From the NCBI RefSeq assembly GCF_000003195.3, contig NC_012876.2, forward strand, positions 58,274,407 to 58,338,406: DNA of 64,000 nt, written 5' to 3'. Both the position numbers and the translations under genes were made by a program. This document shows, piece after piece, positions 43,599 through 54,458 of the stretch. Position 1 is the first letter of the stretch. The number at the start of each line of letters is the position of its first letter. The notes beneath the pieces are model-generated. The model made no database searches, was not told the DNA's origin, and was given only the letters and a program-made list of their open reading frames with translations. This DNA comes from Sorghum bicolor (Eukaryota > Streptophyta > Magnoliopsida > Poales > Poaceae).

Positions 43599-44752
43599 CT
43601 AGCAAAAATGCCCGTGCGATGCAACGGGAGAAAAAAGCTATCAAATCTATATCTGTATCTCAAATACCTAATTATATATATCCATACGTAACGATAAGAG
43701 GTAAAATTTCAGACTCTTTTTTCGTCCATCCATTTTTTTTGGTCTGTCTTCCTCTAACTCCCAGACGATGGAGAGTTTCTTTATCTGGACTTATATATAT
43801 AACTTGTGCTCATACGAGTTAAAATAACTTACGTCTAAACCAATATGGAGTAGGAGTCCTAATATAAATAGATTCCTCATATCCTAAGTATTCTAAATAC
43901 AACTCTTAATAGTCAAATAGAAAAGAATAAGAATTACGTTCTTTAAATATACTGAGTGCTGCTCGTGATTATGGAAAGAAAGAAGGTAAAAACTATAAAA
44001 GTGCAATGTATGATCTGAGTTGAATCATTCTCAAAAAGATAGTGCAAAATTATGGCATTCATCATAGTCTAGTTACAATCGTCCGTAAAATCTACGTTCC
44101 TGGTTGGCTGTTGTAAGCCATCTCTTTTCTCGCCTCCAATTCTATCCCCTCGGCTCTTGGGCAAGCGGCCTAGCTAGTCAACGACGTAGCGGCGTCTTGA
44201 GTCTGTACGTGGGAGCCCCTCTCCTCAAAGCGATGCACCAGTCCCTGGTGTCCGTACGAGCAGGCCGGCAACAACGTACGTGCATCAGTCCATGCGAGTG
44301 GCCGAGGCTGAGATGATGGCGATTGTGCAGCGGACAGCAGCATCGTCTCCTTCTGCTATCCTCTATTCCTCTGTCTTTGCAGCAACGTCTGAGAAGCCTT
44401 CCCCTGTCCACTTCTATATGATGCGTCGTGGCTATGGTACTTTTTTTTTGTGAAAACTGAACTCCATGCCCTCCACAAGTGTTGCTATTGCCGTTGCCGA
44501 TATGATTTGGAGGTGGTCTTAGAATTAAATAGTCTGCAGATGCCTCAATGTGGCTTCAACATGGCAGAGGGAAGCAGGATGATTAAGATCAGGACTCTCT
44601 AGATGTTGTGTTGTGGTCGGATCGAGACTATACATACGAAGACGCGGCACATACGGAAGGAGGGAGTGGTCTCGGCCAATAAATAGGCCAGACCAAAAAC
44701 ATCCGGACCAAAAAAATGACGGAAATTTTGCCTCTTTATTAATAGCTGTAGA
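43599..44752 (-). mobile_element. Non-autonomous Helitron adjoining the previous one
   Basis: Minus strand: TCTACAGCTATTAATAAAGAGG at 44752 to hairpin CCCGT-TGCATCGC-ACGGG and CATTTTTGCTAG at 43599. The base after CTAG is the first T of the next Helitron. The 5' flanking base is G rather than A, so that border is a little uncertain. No gene fragment recognised inside. Confidence 0.7.
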
Positions 44753-46429
44753 CTGCTCTATATACGGATACGGATGAAAGCCCGATCGATGGACTTGTAT
44801 AGGGACACGGTAGACTGCTAATTGTAAATCACATATAATCTTATATATACACGGATACTGATAAAAGACATTGTGAACATATAAAGATATGGCGAACTGA
44901 AATTTTTACAATTTATTATTAGGTACAGATTAGAAGAGATATAGATTATATTCCATACTATCATTAATTAAACTAAAATGGTTGTATATAAAATATATTT
45001 ATATATCATTATTGGTTATACGAGAGAAATATTTATGCGTTGTATTTTTACTAAAGGAGAGCAACTTGAAGAAGGCATTATTTCTCACAGAAAAAAGACT
45101 AAAGGTGGACACCGTGACATTCCACCCCTTCCTATTCCGTCCGCCCGCGACAAATGTTTCTCTGGCGGCCCGCGTAGTTCTTTTGTCCTCGCTCCCTCCG
45201 ATTGGGAAGTTTTGTATGTGCTACATGCAAGGAAATCACGGGCTCACATCCACACCTTCCTTTTTTTTTTCTTTCAAGCATGCAAGGAAATCCACGTTCC
45301 TTTATTCACGCATATGACACGCATGTAAGGAAATCGCAAGCTCTCACATCCACGGGCAAACGTTGCTTGTGAACTATGCACAAACGATGAACTTTGATGA
45401 TTTTCTTACCTATCCAAATGGTGTCAAATGAAATATGCTATTTATGTTGATGAAATTTTAAAGATGCCTTTGCAATTATGTGTATAAACTAATGTTTGTG
45501 TTTAATGCAAGTGTGATTTAACCTCATGATGGCTCTAAGGAGAATTGAACATGTAGAAAACATGTCTATGATAAGGAACATCAAAGAAACATGCTAAAAC
45601 AACATCGTCTCTAACGGAAGGATATCAGAGATGTGCATCTAAGCAAATTGTCTCCACTATCTTTAATCCGAGACCAACATCTTACCACTGCGTCTTTGAT
45701 AGAACACATTGAAGACGATATCTAGTGGAACACCCATCTATAATGTTTACATATGAAATGCCCGTAAAAGTAAAACATATCTGAGTATAAAAAAAATTCT
45801 TATAATAAATACCTCATATCTAACATGTGCATATCAAAGATGGGGAATAACATGTAATCTGTCTATAATGTGTGCATCTTAGAGACAAGGAATAACAAGT
45901 CACTAATATTCTCCACATCAAAGCTATAAATTTAGAGACACTTGTTTTCCCGCCACTAAAATGTGTCTTGAACCGTCACTAATGTTTTTTCTATCATGGT
46001 CAGGGTGGAAGGAGACTAAGGGAGTGGCACGTTGTTCTCAATAGGGCATTGCATCTTGGGGTTACTAGAATGAAGACCAATAGTGTCGACTTTAGGTGGA
46101 AAACAATGAATCTAAGTTACGTGGTCATCCTATGTATCAAATTGGTTGCCTGAATACATGGCAACTTAAACAAAATTCTAAACTGCATGAGTGTTTTGAT
46201 GCAAACAACGACCAAACTTTTCCTTCAATTGATGAACCCATGACCTAGCTTCTCCTCCTCCTACGTCTAGCTCCAATGACAAATTAGGGTTCAGGTTTTG
46301 GGTTGCTGGAAACCAACAGGCTTTGAAGAAAAAAACTAGGAATGTGCATGGGGGTGGTGGGCTAGCCTCGTACTGGTGGGCAAGAAGAAAATGAAACAGA
46401 AATATTCTGAACCGAACCATATCATTTTC
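44753..46429. other. Intergenic with a Helitron 5'-end relic
   Basis: AACTGAAATTTTTACAATTTATTATTAGG near 44893-44922 resembles a decayed Helitron 5' end on the minus strand. The rest is AT-rich with no supported gene. Confidence 0.4.
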
Positions 46430-46693
46430 TGCATTTAATCCGATCGAATCCGCATTTTCGTGTCCGGTTTTACCGTTTTCGCTTTTGTTTTCGTATTTGA
46501 AATATAAAAGTAGAAAACAGTTTATACATTTTTCGACCGTTTTCTATTTTTCTACTTTTAGTTCAGAATATCCCAAATTCAGTCGATCATTACTGTCCAG
46601 GCAACTAATGCCCATGGGTCGCATTATATAGGCAGTTCGCTCGTCGTGCCTTCTCGAGTCGCCGAAGTGGGACTAATCATCTCACGCGGTGTT

Positions 46694-46773
46694 GCATGCC
46701 TGCATCTGGCTTCACATGGCGCTGCATGCCTGCATCTGGCTTCACATGGCGCTGCATGCCTGCATCTAGCACA
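46694..46773. repeat. 30 bp tandem repeat, about 2.7 copies
   Basis: Unit GCATGCCTGCATCTGGCTTC plus ACATGGCGCT, nearly identical between copies. Confidence 0.9.
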
Positions 46774-46796
46774 TGTTGTGTTGCATGTGACTAGAC

Positions 46797-46803
<7 letters not shown>

Positions 46804-46827
<24 letters not shown>
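46804..46827. repeat. (GA)n microsatellite
   Basis: Twelve GA units. Confidence 0.9.
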
Positions 46828-47712
46828 TGGGTTAGGCCTTGTTGCTATTCTTTTTAGTCTAGTACTGATGACATCTCAAAGTTTTCCCCTCTTTCTTTTT
46901 CTTTGTTTTTCATATGTGAAAGAAACCAAATTGATAAGTCCGCTCTCTTGCACTCAAAATTTCCACGATGACACTTGTTAATTGTTATGCATCGGTATTT
47001 CATATTGAATTTTCATATACCGATCGTATTCAATATAATTTCGCTCAAATTGATTCATTTTCAAAATTCTCAATATTCGTAAGTCCGCATTTGTTTTTGT
47101 GTCTGGCTTTACCGTTTTTATTTTCGTTTTCGTATTTAAATGTAAAAGTAGAAAAGAGTTGAGGAGTTTTCCTACCATTTTCATTTCTCACTAGTGGCAG
47201 GCATAGGGGACTGGATGAGGAAGCTAGGGCAACGATGTTGTCACTAGTCGGGAGATAGAGGAAGTTGTGCAACAGAGGAGTAGGGGCGAGCAGCACATGA
47301 ATCGCAGGCACGAGCGTTGAGAAGAAGGGAAAGAGAGTGATTTGATCTAGACAGTCAATTTCATTGTAATAACGGGATAAAAAAGATCGTGTGCTGATGA
47401 TGAGCCTCAAACACCCGTTTGTCCACTAGCTAGACAACTTCACGTTAAATTCAAGGGCCGTTTTTATTAGCGTTATCTTTATTCTAACACCACTTGTGTT
47501 ACAATTGACTAGCACCAGTGCATCACAACCTGGCGTTAAAATGACAGGTGCAAGCGCGTTCCGCGCGTAAATTATTCTGACACCACAACCACGGCCAATT
47601 CAACCTCATCTGCATGCACACGTCAAGTCCACAACCACGACCAATTCAAGCTTCATCTAACCTTGCCGCCCAAGCTAGAGTTGAATGTTGAGAGTTGAAA
47701 CAAATGGCTTAG

Positions 47713-48369
47713 CTAGCCGCTCCCGCCGAAGAGTGCCTTGAGCTTCCTGACCTCCAATTCGTCCACGACGGTGACCTTGCTCACGACGTCCGACGGCAGG
47801 TTGTTGGCGAAGAGCGCGAAGTCCAGGATCATCAGCCCGGGGTTGGCGCTGCTGTAGGAAGACAGGGCCACCGCCGTGTCGTTGCCGGCCAGGTTGTACT
47901 GGAAGTGCAGCAGGCCCTGCGGGAACACCATGAGGTCGCCCTTGTACAGCGTCTTGACGAACACCTGGTTGGTCAGGGAGCTGATGAATCCGGCGGACAT
48001 GGCGCCCTCGATGACGAACAGGAGCTCGGTGCCGCCCGGGTGCGAGTGCAGAGGCACGACGCCGCCCGGGGCGAAGTCCACGCGCGCCGCCGAGATGCCC
48101 AGCCCGTTCACGCCGGGGAACCGGGTGACGAACGCCGACGACAGGCCGATGTTGAAGGGGTTGATGGTCGGGCCCGTGCTGTTGAGGCCGCGGTAGTAGA
48201 AGTCGTCGGCGGTGACGCCCGTCTGGGGCTTGCACGGATACCCGGCCGGCGTGTCGCCGCGGGCCAGGTCGGCGATGCAGAAGTCCTGGTTCAGGGCGCC
48301 GGAGGAGGATGGAAGCAGGGAAACCAAGGGCGCAACAAGGGCTAGGAGCAGGAGCACGGCCATGGCCAT
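47713..48369 (-). CDS. Germin-like protein
   Basis: A single exon of 218 codons. Signal peptide 1-24 with a Leu-rich core. C31 and C46 are the conserved disulfide pair ([14 protein letters not shown]). The cupin ligands H108 and H110 ([10 protein letters not shown]), E115 and H155 (LLHFQYN) are intact. N63 (NST) and N163 (NDT) are possible glycosylation sites. It ends [10 protein letters not shown]. The protein is expected to be a secreted, oligomeric, Mn-binding cell-wall protein; oxalate oxidase or SOD activity cannot be decided. It shares the family core with the gene at 38900-39562 but has clearly diverged (for example PLHSHPGG versus PMHTHPEA), so this is not a recent duplication. Confidence 0.94.
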   Translation of the reverse strand: MAMAVLLLLALVAPLVSLLPSSSGALNQDFCIADLARGDTPAGYPCKPQTGVTADDFYYRGLNSTGPTINPFNIGLSSAFVTRFPGVNGLGISAARVDFAPGGVVPLHSHPGGTELLFVIEGAMSAGFISSLTNQVFVKTLYKGDLMVFPQGLLHFQYNLAGNDTAVALSSYSSANPGLMILDFALFANNLPSDVVSKVTVVDELEVRKLKALFGGSG

Positions 48370-48463
48370 TGCTACCGGCTTGTTGCTTACCCGGGCGAAC
48401 TTGCTAAACGAGCTAGGTCAAGACGTGAATTTGAATTCGTGATTTTTACCATGTCTGCTATAT

Positions 48464-48479
48464 AGGTATATATATAGGG
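48464..48479 (-). promoter_or_regulatory. TATA box region of the second germin-like gene
   Basis: Minus-strand CCCTATATATATACCT about 100 bases before the ATG. Confidence 0.65.
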
Positions 48480-48651
48480 CAAGCCTGGTCTGGCGTGTAC
48501 AGATGTCCTATAATTTGCTAAATATATAATGTTTTGTTTCAAGCCACAGTCAACGGACGCTCGAGCATACTTACGTCTACAAATGTGGTCATACAGACAT
48601 GCATTCACATACATTACACACGCTCACTTTTATAAACATAACTATATTATA

Positions 48652-48895
48652 CTCCCTCCGTCCACTAAAAAATCAATTTCTAAAATCTATACCAGTCAAA
48701 CTTTTTTAAAGTTTAATTAACTTTATGAAAAAATTAACAACATCTATGACAAAAAAAATACGCATTATATGAAAACATATTCTATGATGAATCTAATTTG
48801 ATACTATAAATCTTAGCATTTAAAAAATTTGGTTGAAGTTTAAAAATTTTGACTTAGGAGAACTCTAGAAATTGATTTTTTTTGGATGGAGGGAG
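48652..48895. mobile_element. Stowaway MITE
   Basis: CTCCCTCCGTCC to GGATGGAGGGAG, flanked by TA on both sides. Confidence 0.92.
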
Positions 48896-48983
48896 TAAAT
48901 ATATAAACCTTATAAACAAGCAACGTGACCATTTCCCGGCTCGGATGCTACGGTAACGATCCCGGCTGGCGGCTGTGCTGAGG

Positions 48984-49162
48984 CCAGTCTCAATGGGAGT
49001 TTCACCAGGATGTCATATACATTTATTAGGGCGCCATGTCAGCAAAACTGCACTTTTTGCATGAAACGATGAGGAGAGAGAAGGAAGTAGTTTCACCATG
49101 GTGAAACTCCACTGGCGTTGTTTCCCACGCGGTGAAACAGGATGAAATCTCCATTGAGGACT
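48984..49162. mobile_element. Short MITE (AGTCTCAATGG family)
   Basis: AGTCTCAATGGGAGTTTCACC at the left; GATGAAATCTCCATTGAGGACT at the right is its inverse. GGTGAAAC occurs repeatedly inside. Confidence 0.75.
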
Positions 49163-49508
49163 AAATCATTTCACCATCTTGCATGTGATCCAATTATTTT
49201 GCAGTAATTAAATGCTTTGTCCAGCCTAGGAAACATCAAAGTGAAACTCATGCATTGTGGAGGTTGTTTCATTGTTTGTTTTATTGATGCTCTGTCAACA
49301 GATTTATTTTGGAAACAGTGTATTGAAATGGGCCATTGACACTGGCCTAAGCCTTCGTGGAGAGGACTAGTCACGTCATTATGCTTATGCATATTAAAGC
49401 ATGGATCGATGTTGTGGCACATGGTATGCGTGTTGTGCGCAGATAATAGTAGACATTGATTATTGGCTTCTTCTGCTCACAAATACACATTCGAAGGGTT
49501 CTGGTTGA
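49163..49508. other. Intergenic, nothing recognised
   Basis: No supported feature. Confidence 0.55.
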
Positions 49509-49798
49509 TTAGGGCACTCCCAATGCAGAAACCACCATAGTTTCTATAGACATTAATTATGGTGTCACCTAAGTATTTTGTTGATGTGACAAGATAGCTA
49601 TTGAAGAGAGAGAGCAAAAATCATAGAAACTGGGTCTAACTTAGAAACCATGTCTACGAAATCCAAGACATAAAGTGATATGATTGGTTGAGAATGAAGA
49701 GAGAATGAATATGATTGGATAACAAATTATTATATAGAAACTATCCATTGAAAGCATATAGTTTCTACATGTAGTTTCTAGTATTGGGAGTGCCCTAA
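49509..49798. mobile_element. MITE with TTAGGGCACTCCCAATG ends
   Basis: Left TTAGGGCACTCCCAAT and right ATTGGGAGTGCCCTAA are perfect inverted repeats. GTTTCTA motifs recur inside. Confidence 0.88.
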
Positions 49799-51240
49799 GA
49801 CAATGACTACTTTTAAAGGAAAAAAATTTTAGTACCGAGGAACGATTGGGTGCAAAAGTGCAAATGAACAATACTGACACGCATGTACGTGGCCCTGCTT
49901 GTCAGCCACCTAGAGAAAAATCATGTAGTGGGAGCAGTGCTAGAGAGACGAGTGCACAAACTGCTCGACTATCAGCCATTTTCACCAAATCGTCAGTGAA
50001 ACTGATTCTCATCATCGGTAGAGTGAAAATTATTTGTAGCAACAATGGTTCGTATTACGAAAGGGAGAGAAAATCATCACCGACGACTTTATCCAAACAG
50101 GGAGTGAAAATGTTGTAGGTGAAAACTATTTTTGTAGTATTGAAACATACAACCCAAGCCACCGAATCCCAAACTGAATATCCTAGTTCACACGGGGCGT
50201 TCTCCATACATATATAAGGAGAAGAATCCATCATTATTGTGTGGAAAGCAATCTCTATGCAAAGCTTGCTTTTCAAAAATCTATCCTACTAATTCACCAT
50301 CATTTTTCTTTACTAAACCCACTCATAAAACGACCCCCACCTCATCCACCCACCTAGCCGAGAAAAACGATCCAATTGTTTTTCGAGAACATATATATGA
50401 AACCAAAAGAAGAACATGCTCCCCCATTTGGCCCACTTCCCCGCGTTCCTTGGGCTGGGGTATTGGATTAGCATCATTCCTTGGAGAAGCAATGCGGCTC
50501 CGCCAGAAGGAACTATCATCTGTCAAACAGCCATGGGCTTTGTTGTTCCAACTCCGCCAAGTTAGTTTATGGGCTGTATTGCTTACCGTCAGGACAATGG
50601 CCCAATATAATCCACCCAATCGTGGCCCATTTAGCAAACGAATGGACTCCTGAATCCTGATCGATCATCACACCACTCTCTGAAGGAAAATTCTCCGCTG
50701 TTCGGAGGCTAACTTTTGTCTAGACTATAGACTCTGGTGAGATTTGCTCTGAGCCTCTGATCATATAAAAAAAATAAAAAGATCAGAGGGCAGTCGCACC
50801 TGCATCCGTATCCCCGTACTGCTACTTCTGTGGAAAGAAGCAAATCTCAAAGGCTCATCAAAGCAAACGAGGAGCTCAAACTCAAACAGCTAGCCAATCA
50901 ACCTGGGGGCTCGCGAGGAGTATCCGAGTCCGAGTAATATATATATGCAAAGCCCATGCGATCCACGTTCAACGGAAAAAGCAAGCAAGACCGTCGTCTC
51001 CCCTCCCGTCCCCCTCCCGCAGCTCGTCCCCGATAAAGCCGCCGGCCGGCCGCTATATATCTTCCCGGCCATCGAGCCCGCCGCCGGGGACCGTGCAGAC
51101 GCTTTCGCGAGATTCTGCCTGCGTTTGCCCAACGCCGTTTTTGGCTTTCGCATATCGTATCTCTGGAAAAAGCTAGCACAGGAGGAGGCCAAAGAGGCCT
51201 GAGCTCGATTCTGCCGCGCCCAATCGCAGCACCACCAGTT
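49799..51240. other. Intergenic; GC-rich patch at 50900-51240
   Basis: No gene recognised. The GC-rich patch has overlapping frames on both strands (for example 50945-51202) but no conserved motif, and could be a decayed promoter/first exon. Confidence 0.4.
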
Positions 51241-51641
51241 GTGTTGTTTAAGTTATCTTACGGAAAGCAAAAGTCGCCCATAGGCGTTTATATATATATA
51301 TATATTACTCTCATCTATGTATCTAGATTTAAGGTGTATATGACCGGACGAAATGTATATAGACAAAGTATATGATCATACTAGACCATCTAGAGTGATA
51401 TGTATGTTAAGTATGCATACATACATAGAGTATATAGTTATACTTATTGTATATAATATAGTAGTGGCATTTTAGTAATATATTTAAAATATAATTTTTT
51501 TGAAAAAATTTCGCGTGGTAAGATCCTGAGTATCTTAATATGAGTATATAAACATACTCAAACTGATAAACAAGTATGAATACATACACAATGTAGTTTA
51601 TGAAGATGAGAGTAACTACACGTACGTGTACAAAGGAATTT

Positions 51642-51644
<3 letters not shown>

Positions 51645-51688
<44 letters not shown>
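51645..51688. repeat. (TA)n microsatellite
   Basis: About 22 uninterrupted TA units. Confidence 0.92.
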
Positions 51689-51690
<2 letters not shown>

Positions 51691-51858
51691 AGAAGGAGTA
51701 CTGTACTACCTTCGAAGATGCCTGTTTTGTGTGTATCAATTCCGGGAGTACTGCCCTCCAACATACTGTACTACCTCTGTTTGTAAAAGAATACGATTCT
51801 AGATGTATTCTTTGTTAAAGTGTTCAAAGTTTAACTAAATATATAGTATATATATATA

Positions 51859-52966
51859 CAGTGGCGGATCCAGGATTTGGTTACGACTAGAGCCAAATCC
51901 TAGTACCGAAAAGTAAGAAACTACACCGTCGTCTATATAATCTATGTATAAAAATTATTATTTCAAAGAAAATTTTTTAGATCAGAAGTTCTCCAACTAC
52001 ATATTGTCATACAACTTTTAAGAATACAACATTGAACTACAAAAATAAATACTTAGCAATAACAAGAATATAACATTGAACTACAAAATAAATACCTAGC
52101 AATGATATGCTACATTCGCATTTTTCATGTCCTTTTCAGTAACGCCTAAATCTAGACACGGGATGTGAGAGTTAATTAAAAAAGACAAACAAAAAAGTAA
52201 GCTTACTTAATGACAATGTATTTGTAGCCTAAATGTATCTTGTAGCGTCAGAGAGGATCGTAACATTGTTCATTTGTTTCCAAGATTCATGGTGGAGTTT
52301 TCTTTTGTTAAGATCAGAACAGATGTAGTAGAAGAATTATAGGGGATTCAATTACTTTATAAATTGGATCTGAGCTTTCTTGAGGCCGTGACAGAACTTG
52401 ATGAAGCGTTGGTTGATCTTCTCCCGTCCCTTCCTCTCAGTGATGATGTTGTCTCGCCTACTCGCCCGACTATGGTGCAGTGAAGCACTGGTGGGCAACG
52501 AGCACCAGTTACGAGCGGCGGCGCGAGCAAGCAAAGCATCCAAACGAGAGGGCGAGACAACAAGAGAATAGGCGTCGATTCCTAATCTTTTTAGGCTGGT
52601 TGACATTAAAGCTATTGGGCTAAGGCCTTGTTTAGTTGGAGAATTTTTTTGGCTTTGGCTGCTGTAGCACTTTCGTTTGTATTTGATAATTATTATCTAA
52701 TTTTATAGACTAATTAGGCTCAAGATTTATCCTGCAAATTGTAAGCAAACAGTGTAATTAGTTATTTTTTATATCTATATTTAATGCTTCATATGTCTAA
52801 AGATTCGATATTACAAGAAATCTTAAATCTTTTTGAAAATTAAACAAGGCCTAAACTCTGATAAATTAATAAGACAACAGTCCAAAAATTAAAGAGTTGT
52901 ATCTAGAATACCTAGTCTACGATTAGGGCCAAGGCCCTAGTGGCCCTAGGCCTGAGTCCGCCAATG
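51859..52966. mobile_element. Non-autonomous hAT-type element
   Basis: Terminal repeats CAGTGGCGGATCCAGG and CCTGAGTCCGCCAATG (inverse, three mismatches), flanked on both sides by TATATATA, an eight-base duplication. The flanks are simple sequence, so the duplication alone is weak, but the ends are typical. No transposase was recognised. It contains the MITE at 52624-52851. Confidence 0.8.
52624..52851. mobile_element. Tourist-like MITE inside the hAT element
   Basis: GGCCTTGTTTAGTTGG to TTAAACAAGGCC, flanked by TAA (52621-52623 and 52852-52854). Confidence 0.88.
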
Positions 52967-52995
52967 TATATATATAATATTTATGATATCAAATA

Positions 52996-53250
52996 CTTCC
53001 TCTACACGCAAATAAATGCATATCTTGTTTTTTGAGGAGTCAAACTTTTTAAGTTTGACCAAATATATATACAAAATATACTGATTTTTATCATACGTAA
53101 TATGTATCATTAGATTGAGCATTAAATATACTTTCATAATATACTTATTTACAGATACAAATATTGATATTATTTGATATATTTCTAGTCAAATTTTAAA
53201 AAGTTTGACTCCTCGAGAAATGAGATGTGCATTTATTTATGAACAGAGAG
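52996..53250. mobile_element. Stowaway-like MITE
   Basis: CTTCCTCTACACGCAAATAAATGC to GCATTTATTTATGAACAGAGAG, flanked by TA. Internal GTCAAACTTTTTAAGTTTGACC is typical. Confidence 0.75.
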
Positions 53251-53664
53251 TAAGTATATTATTAACACATGCATACTCGTATCTCGTGGCAAATGTCATG
53301 ATATTTATTTGATATCCTAACTATTCATAATGTTTTATATATAGTTATTTAAACTTGAAATACTTTTACTTATTGCCGTGCTAGAATTGTATTCTTAAAA
53401 AGGGTATGTTGTAGCGAACATTTCAGCTTCTTGTATGGTGATTTAGATGACTTCACAGTTTTTATAGATTTATTTAGCGATCACGTCATGCTTTCAGTTC
53501 GTCCAGGAATCAAATTTTGTATTGTGTCTGAGACACTTGCAGGTTAATTTCACTCTACTAGTACAGAAGGTTTAAATATTTATCAATAATCGAACTATGC
53601 AATCCAATTCATTTTGGATTGAACTTTACATTATATCTAAACACTTGACTCGTATGCGTATAGG

Positions 53665-54458
53665 CAGTGCCGGTCCTATGCGGGTGGCAAGGGGTGCAAC
53701 GGCCGAGGACATAAGCCGCGGAGGGGCCTAAAGCCCTGCAGGTATATTAACCTCCAGATTATATAGTCTATTAGGTATGAGCAAACTCTAACATGAAGAG
53801 AGATAGAGAATTATCTGGCTAGTCATCACAAGAAGATCGTTGGCTTTTCTAGCTTTCTTTCTTAGATTTCACCTCGGCCCTTGGACATAGAGAAGGCGAG
53901 GACCTGTGCCTCACTCTGACTGTAACTTGAGTTCGCGATGCACACACGCAAAGTTGGAGGCGACGAGCTGCGCTGCTACAGACTCATGGAGAGCTGGACT
54001 GTCGAAGAACGGCACATGACGGCGGTGACTAGGCAGAGCTCCACAACGACGACATCCTGATTCTTGTCTTCTTGTGAATTATGATCACCAGTCAGTTGCT
54101 TCAGTTCATGTCAAGGACTTAGATATTTTTTCTTGTTTTTTAATTCAAATTAACTATTTATATATTATTCCATACTTCTAGTACTTTACACTCATATTGT
54201 TATGTTTTTCTTCTAATTTAGGTATTAAAAATTTTAGATTGTTAATTAAGAAACATTTACCAGGGGCCGAGAAAAAAAAATAACATGAAGATCAATTTAT
54301 TCAACCATGAAAAGGTACTATACATAAATTTTATAATAAGATTTGCTTTTATTTTATAAGTAAAATTAGCGTCTATATATTATATAGGATTTTATACATG
54401 ATTTAGAAGGGTCGTCACGACAAGTTTGCTATAAGGCCAGATTCTAGGACCGGCGCTG
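53665..54458. mobile_element. Non-autonomous hAT-type element
   Basis: Terminal repeats CAGTGCCGGTCCTA and TAGGACCGGCGCTG, flanked by CGTATAGG and GGTATGGG (six of eight match). No transposase frame recognised. Confidence 0.8.

Larger units (their letters stand above)
46430..47195. mobile_element. Ac/Ds-like hAT relic
   Basis: Two similar blocks (near 46450-46560 and 47085-47190) with CCGCATTT, GGTTTTACCGTTTT and TTTCGTATTT, ending CCTACCATTTTCATTTCTCA. These resemble subterminal ACCGTTTTC-type repeats of Ac/Ds elements. Terminal repeats are too decayed for a firm border. Confidence 0.35.

Noticed and set aside
42988..43644. Minus-strand frame of 218 codons
   Set aside because: Runs through the Helitron start with Arg-rich composition; only its end may reflect an original N-terminus.
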